Positions 6,901 to 7,417 of a DNA stretch of 7,417 bases are shown here, piece after piece. Every line of letters begins with the position of its first letter. Position 1 is the first letter of the stretch. This DNA is from Fidelibacterota bacterium (GTDB lineage: Bacteria > Fidelibacterota > Marinisomatia > Marinisomatales > TCS55). Under the pieces are notes generated by a model. That model ran no database searches, was not told where the DNA came from, and saw only the letters and a list, made by a program, of their open reading frames with translations. The position numbers and the translations under genes were made by a program. Location: contig PBBH01000014.1 in the NCBI GenBank assembly GCA_002716525.1, positions 1 through 7,417 of the forward strand, written 5' to 3'.

Positions 6901-7218
6901 GCTAATTATACCCATCGTGGAGGATTCACGATACCACTGCCATTTTTTGATAATTATAAGGTAAATAATCAGGTTAACTTCACCTTTAATTTTGATATGA
7001 ATAAAAATCGGACTCTGCAAAAAGCCCAGCAGGCAACAAAGTTTGCAGAAACAGCCTTCACTTCTAGCTGGAAAACAGGAATACGGTTAACCTATTCTTT
7101 TTCACAAACGGTTAGCGGAAGTATGATATGGGAATACAGAGAAAGCGATTCAAAACATACTGGGAAGAAAATCGATAGAGACTTTGGCTTTGATGTAAAC
7201 TTGGCAATCCGAGGATGA
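922..7218 (+). CDS. sprA: SprA/Sov, outer-membrane translocon of the type IX secretion system
   Basis: SprA is the giant outer-membrane beta-barrel channel (36 strands in the Flavobacterium structure) through which T9SS cargo with C-terminal targeting domains leaves the periplasm. It works with PorV-type partners and the PorK/L/M/N motor. This protein has 2098 residues from the TTG at 922, about 300-400 fewer than Bacteroidota members. Landmarks: signal peptide 1-22; SprA N-terminal domain with GKVGERVSIN (207-216), the acidic WENNIRIGYKGEEDDII stretch (to about 243), AGNVSLSLPG (248-257) and LFGIKT just after; a second such unit with KRGIDYQVDYFSGTI at about 632-646; NPNGVAFIDDFEGS ending at residue 785, the family hallmark IDDFEG; an acidic calcium-loop-like insert at 913-1036; and a long beta-rich C-terminal half with LDKFLPSTWGMKIP (1406-1419) and the SRPKY motif near 1430. 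It ends in alternating strand-like sequence (FGFDVNLAIRG), as expected of a barrel. No frameshift or stop interrupts it. Only three Cys are seen (430, 947, 958). Identification is firm; strand number and partners are inferred from the family. Confidence 0.95.
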   Translation: MHKRIRFVSLLLWMTVIFPVYGQGDPSALDLPNDWHPRTPYLYNPYKSDQPSLVMPYDSSTYSPRGLIRLPFFIVRSTQISKDWSTISLAGKLIGKSYTMPFVAPVDWYFKKQIRLNRQLAFERAIRDTSRLRTPQSRILQDRRGRGIEVIGMDMGNIGRVSLTARGNVTIKGNLVFQDQELIRSKISETRNTHLEFDQTQRISVEGKVGERVSINVDHDSERDFDWENNIRIGYKGEEDDIIASVDAGNVSLSLPGSQSLMGSASHQGLFGIKTVSKLGPMNITAIASVVNTEKKSQEYKGKSEAQTIKIQDHYYVKNKYFFIHEFFRNGIISQVGGATIQIPPFYPLREGLHLIGNVVIRNFELYQLDQSTNSETNPGTAFADLENPSESHDQTGNFKRLEIGQDYILSEDLGFIRLRQQANDEVLGCTFVIADRSTGDTLMTIGQGVSVNSNQLIMKMIKPRNLTPNHPVWPLMFKNVYYLGTNNISREGFELRIVNDRLPVPSHLDPLGTSYITHFGLDSLNESGVRTADQKVDLTNPNIISLTEGELFFPSFHPFAADTIPDGNQASGLKGSLGEGKMYFSTQRTQINNDSRFTIEVDYANQSSTINLGFMIVEGSEQVYKGGIPLKRGIDYQVDYFSGTIMLSDDVDPNADIRVIFDRHQITTFDKKTILGVRSQMDFGKNSFIGGTALYYNQSVMNEKVEVGYEPMSNFIWGLNGRYQQDLPELTRTLDRLPLIETEKLSTFSFEGEFAQILPNPNPINNRATGDPNGVAFIDDFEGSKRTTSIPILRRFWKEASAPIDYKTGKVFTQRNRGRTNWFNPFVQVRTKDIWPNQSTSIQAQNETTDIMVLQFNHREHQTGVSNDSIWGGIITPFYSGDYDQTQTKFFEIWVKGGQGVLTIDLGQVSEDRDGNGLLNTEDIPVGGLIGDGILEDAEDVGLDGCSDQFEDGWGFCLDSEGPSYSDYLSSGEKVLINAYSDVDTQDPNGDNWDYSEGSNDYSRINGTEKNALDAGRYPDTEDLDRTGFLDRTNDFFTKSISMQDTTYFAGETKRDGVPTGWQLFRVPLADFDQSDESQQREWNNINHLRLSLTGIDQSVMLQIAKLELVGNEWQELGVAIDSTGKFSKENADSIFAVSVINTDDNADYRPPDGVQGEFDRINQIRSKEQSLILKFNELPGRASGAAMKTLLALSGERAQSYLSYERMKMYVYGASPWISNENTNVEMFMRFGFGDNYYELIQPVYDGWDEGKNRNSIDLDLEWLSRLKLQDSSSVKKYSETDIFSYSTDFKEYRFTDDLGVETGKVIRIKGQPALNRIKYFIVGVKNLAETPISGEVWLDELRLSNVNRDKGVSMRVQSRFNLADVINTSFAYQRQDADFHMLQRRLGSNKSNESININTGLSLDKFLPSTWGMKIPISTSIRNSVSRPKYFPGQDVLVDKGNVPDSIQAKTNALSFTISGSKSSKSDNKIIKYTIDRLNTRFTATRQSMSNEIQKEVLNESYMGQVNYALPFGRNNYVMPFKWMSSVPWIGEKLGKTQLYYTPANVNASLNFNEKLTQKTPRRGNKSPDDYNFGLNQIYALDYKITESVNSKYSRTIRSNLNDYRGYLTNALKNGDPGVVTDITENFTSSFSPLLTDWLKPTFNYSANYRWNKARDRSVEGANIGNQFRFSTGISLSPVRLVELIYKPSGAGSTPQRSRAPQPARSRTEIPRGEEKEKEGDMRRPQERTESEPKQEQTPEIDVKKPSKFAESEVLKKFHGWMRKVTPINISYTENVNKTGMGILGEVPLGYRFGWAREHGLEHTEQVGSNTGDWDHKRDFSVRSGLNLTRSLSMNFNYAQNVSSNRRGSGMEQRSMSRDYLSYGKHLENGFPFVGWSVRLTGLERNKFISKFVRTMSMDHGTHGKETRAWQFDQFSGPSIPFFGLNDFIFNYADKERTSRVNMNFSPLIGATMSLKKGIAINMRHNRTISREESANGGKKIFHDQTYLITANYTHRGGFTIPLPFFDNYKVNNQVNFTFNFDMNKNRTLQKAQQATKFAETAFTSSWKTGIRLTYSFSQTVSGSMIWEYRESDSKHTGKKIDRDFGFDVNLAIRG
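3658..4029 (+). other. Acidic calcium-loop-like insert in SprA with a Cys pair
   Basis: This segment covers SprA residues 913-1036. It opens with DRDGNGLLNTED (913-924), with acidic or Asn residues at loop positions 1, 3, 5, 9 and 12 of an EF-hand/dockerin-type motif. It closes with a second similar stretch, DLDRTGFLDRTN (1024-1035). Between them lie Cys947 and Cys958 in an Asp/Gly-rich stretch (GLDGC ... GWGFC), close enough for a disulfide. Most of the remainder is Asp, Glu, Gly, Ser and Asn. Calcium binding and the disulfide are inferences from pattern only; the known SprA family also carries Asp/Asn-rich turns in this part. Confidence 0.5.
5992..6177 (+). other. Charged low-complexity linker within the barrel-forming half of SprA
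   Basis: Roughly SprA residues 1691-1752 are almost free of hydrophobic residues and rich in Pro, Arg, Gln, Glu and Lys (for example PQRSRAPQPARSRTEIPRGE, followed by a run of Glu/Lys). Beta-strand-like sequence resumes near 1757 (FHGWMRKVTPINISYTEN). This is best read as a long disordered loop between two strands. The part up to about 6060 is basic, and the next part is acidic/mixed. Which side of the membrane it faces cannot be told from sequence alone. Confidence 0.65.
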
Positions 7219-7220
7219 TG
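7211..7220 (+). promoter_or_regulatory. Stop/start overlap and SD between sprA and the next gene
   Basis: The sequence GAGGATGATG contains the sprA stop TGA (7216-7218) and two in-frame ATGs at 7215 and 7218. GAGG (7211-7214) abuts the first ATG and lies 3 nt before the second, so 7218 is the better start, giving a one-base TGATG overlap. This is typical of termination-reinitiation coupling. Confidence 0.7.
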
Positions 7221-7417
7221 CGAAAATTCACAAATCTGTTCATTGTACTTTACGTAGCTATAGCGGGCTGTCAGACCAAGGTGCCTTCCTTCAGCGGTGA
7301 GGCGGCTTTTACCCATTTGGTTAACCAGTGTGATTTTGGCCCCCGTAACCCTGGCTCCACCGGTCATAAAAGTGCATTAAAATATATATTGGAAGTAATG
7401 GCGCCTTTAGCGGATAC
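7218..7417 (+). CDS. Lipoprotein of the M28 peptidase / glutaminyl cyclase family (5' part only)
   Basis: The visible 66 residues start with a lipoprotein signal peptide: MRK, a hydrophobic core, and lipobox Ile-Ala-Gly-Cys with Cys18 as the lipidated residue. The mature protein would be anchored in a membrane facing the periplasm. After a short spacer comes CDFGPRNPGSTGHKSALKYI (residues 38-57). This matches the N-terminal F-G-P-R-x-P-G-S-x-x-H signature shared by bacterial M28-type glutaminyl-peptide cyclotransferases and close M28 aminopeptidases. Glutaminyl cyclases turn an N-terminal Gln into pyroglutamate. The zinc ligands and the Glu that would confirm the activity lie beyond the window, so cyclase versus aminopeptidase cannot be decided here. 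It overlaps the sprA stop and is probably co-translated with it. The alternative start at 7215 would add one Met. Confidence 0.75.
   Translation, partial: MRKFTNLFIVLYVAIAGCQTKVPSFSGEAAFTHLVNQCDFGPRNPGSTGHKSALKYILEVMAPLAD

Noticed and set aside
1..7417. Insertion sequences, CRISPR arrays, tRNA or rRNA genes
   Set aside because: No repeat-spacer pattern, transposase-like protein, cloverleaf or rRNA-like segment was seen on either strand.

Overview
The window carries three or four genes, all on the + strand and closely packed. In order they are: the unidentified 3' end of an upstream gene; rdgB (XTP/dITP pyrophosphatase of the HAM1 family); a very large gene for the outer-membrane translocon SprA (Sov) of the type IX secretion system (T9SS); and the first 200 bases of a lipoprotein of the M28 peptidase / glutaminyl cyclase type. 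SprA limits the source to the Fibrobacterota-Chlorobi-Bacteroidota (FCB) supergroup in the broad sense. The protein is shorter than the Sov/SprA of Porphyromonas or Flavobacterium (about 2098 residues against roughly 2400-2500). Both complete genes begin with TTG, and base composition is moderately AT-rich. A non-Bacteroidota FCB lineage such as Marinimicrobia or Calditrichota would fit, but the phylum is an inference.

Layout. Bases 1-206 hold the end of an upstream gene. Its coding signal seems to change from frame 1 to frame 3, so the gene may be frameshifted. rdgB (210-818) starts 3 nt after the frame-3 stop and its Shine-Dalgarno (SD) sequence overlaps that stop. Bases 819-921 are non-coding apart from the sprA ribosome-binding site. 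This gap can fold by hand into a three-way junction (840-899) and contains two palindromes that share GTTAAC. sprA (922-7218) starts at a TTG behind a strong AGGAGGTGG, not at the TTG 30 nt upstream. The last gene starts at the sprA stop codon (TGATG overlap) and leaves the window.

How the genes relate. rdgB is a house-cleaning enzyme that removes deaminated purine nucleotides and has no evident link to secretion. sprA and the last gene look translationally coupled. There is a plausible biochemical reason for this: the SprA signal peptide is predicted to be cut Val-Tyr-Gly|Gln, exposing an N-terminal glutamine. Glutaminyl cyclases turn such a residue into pyroglutamate, a modification known to be widespread on exported Bacteroidota proteins (the 'Q-rule'). 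If the last gene is a true glutaminyl cyclase, it may modify the product of the gene before it. The most interesting features are this pairing, the structured sprA leader, and two lineage-variable segments within SprA: an acidic calcium-loop-like insert with a cysteine pair, and a charged low-complexity linker inside the barrel-forming half.
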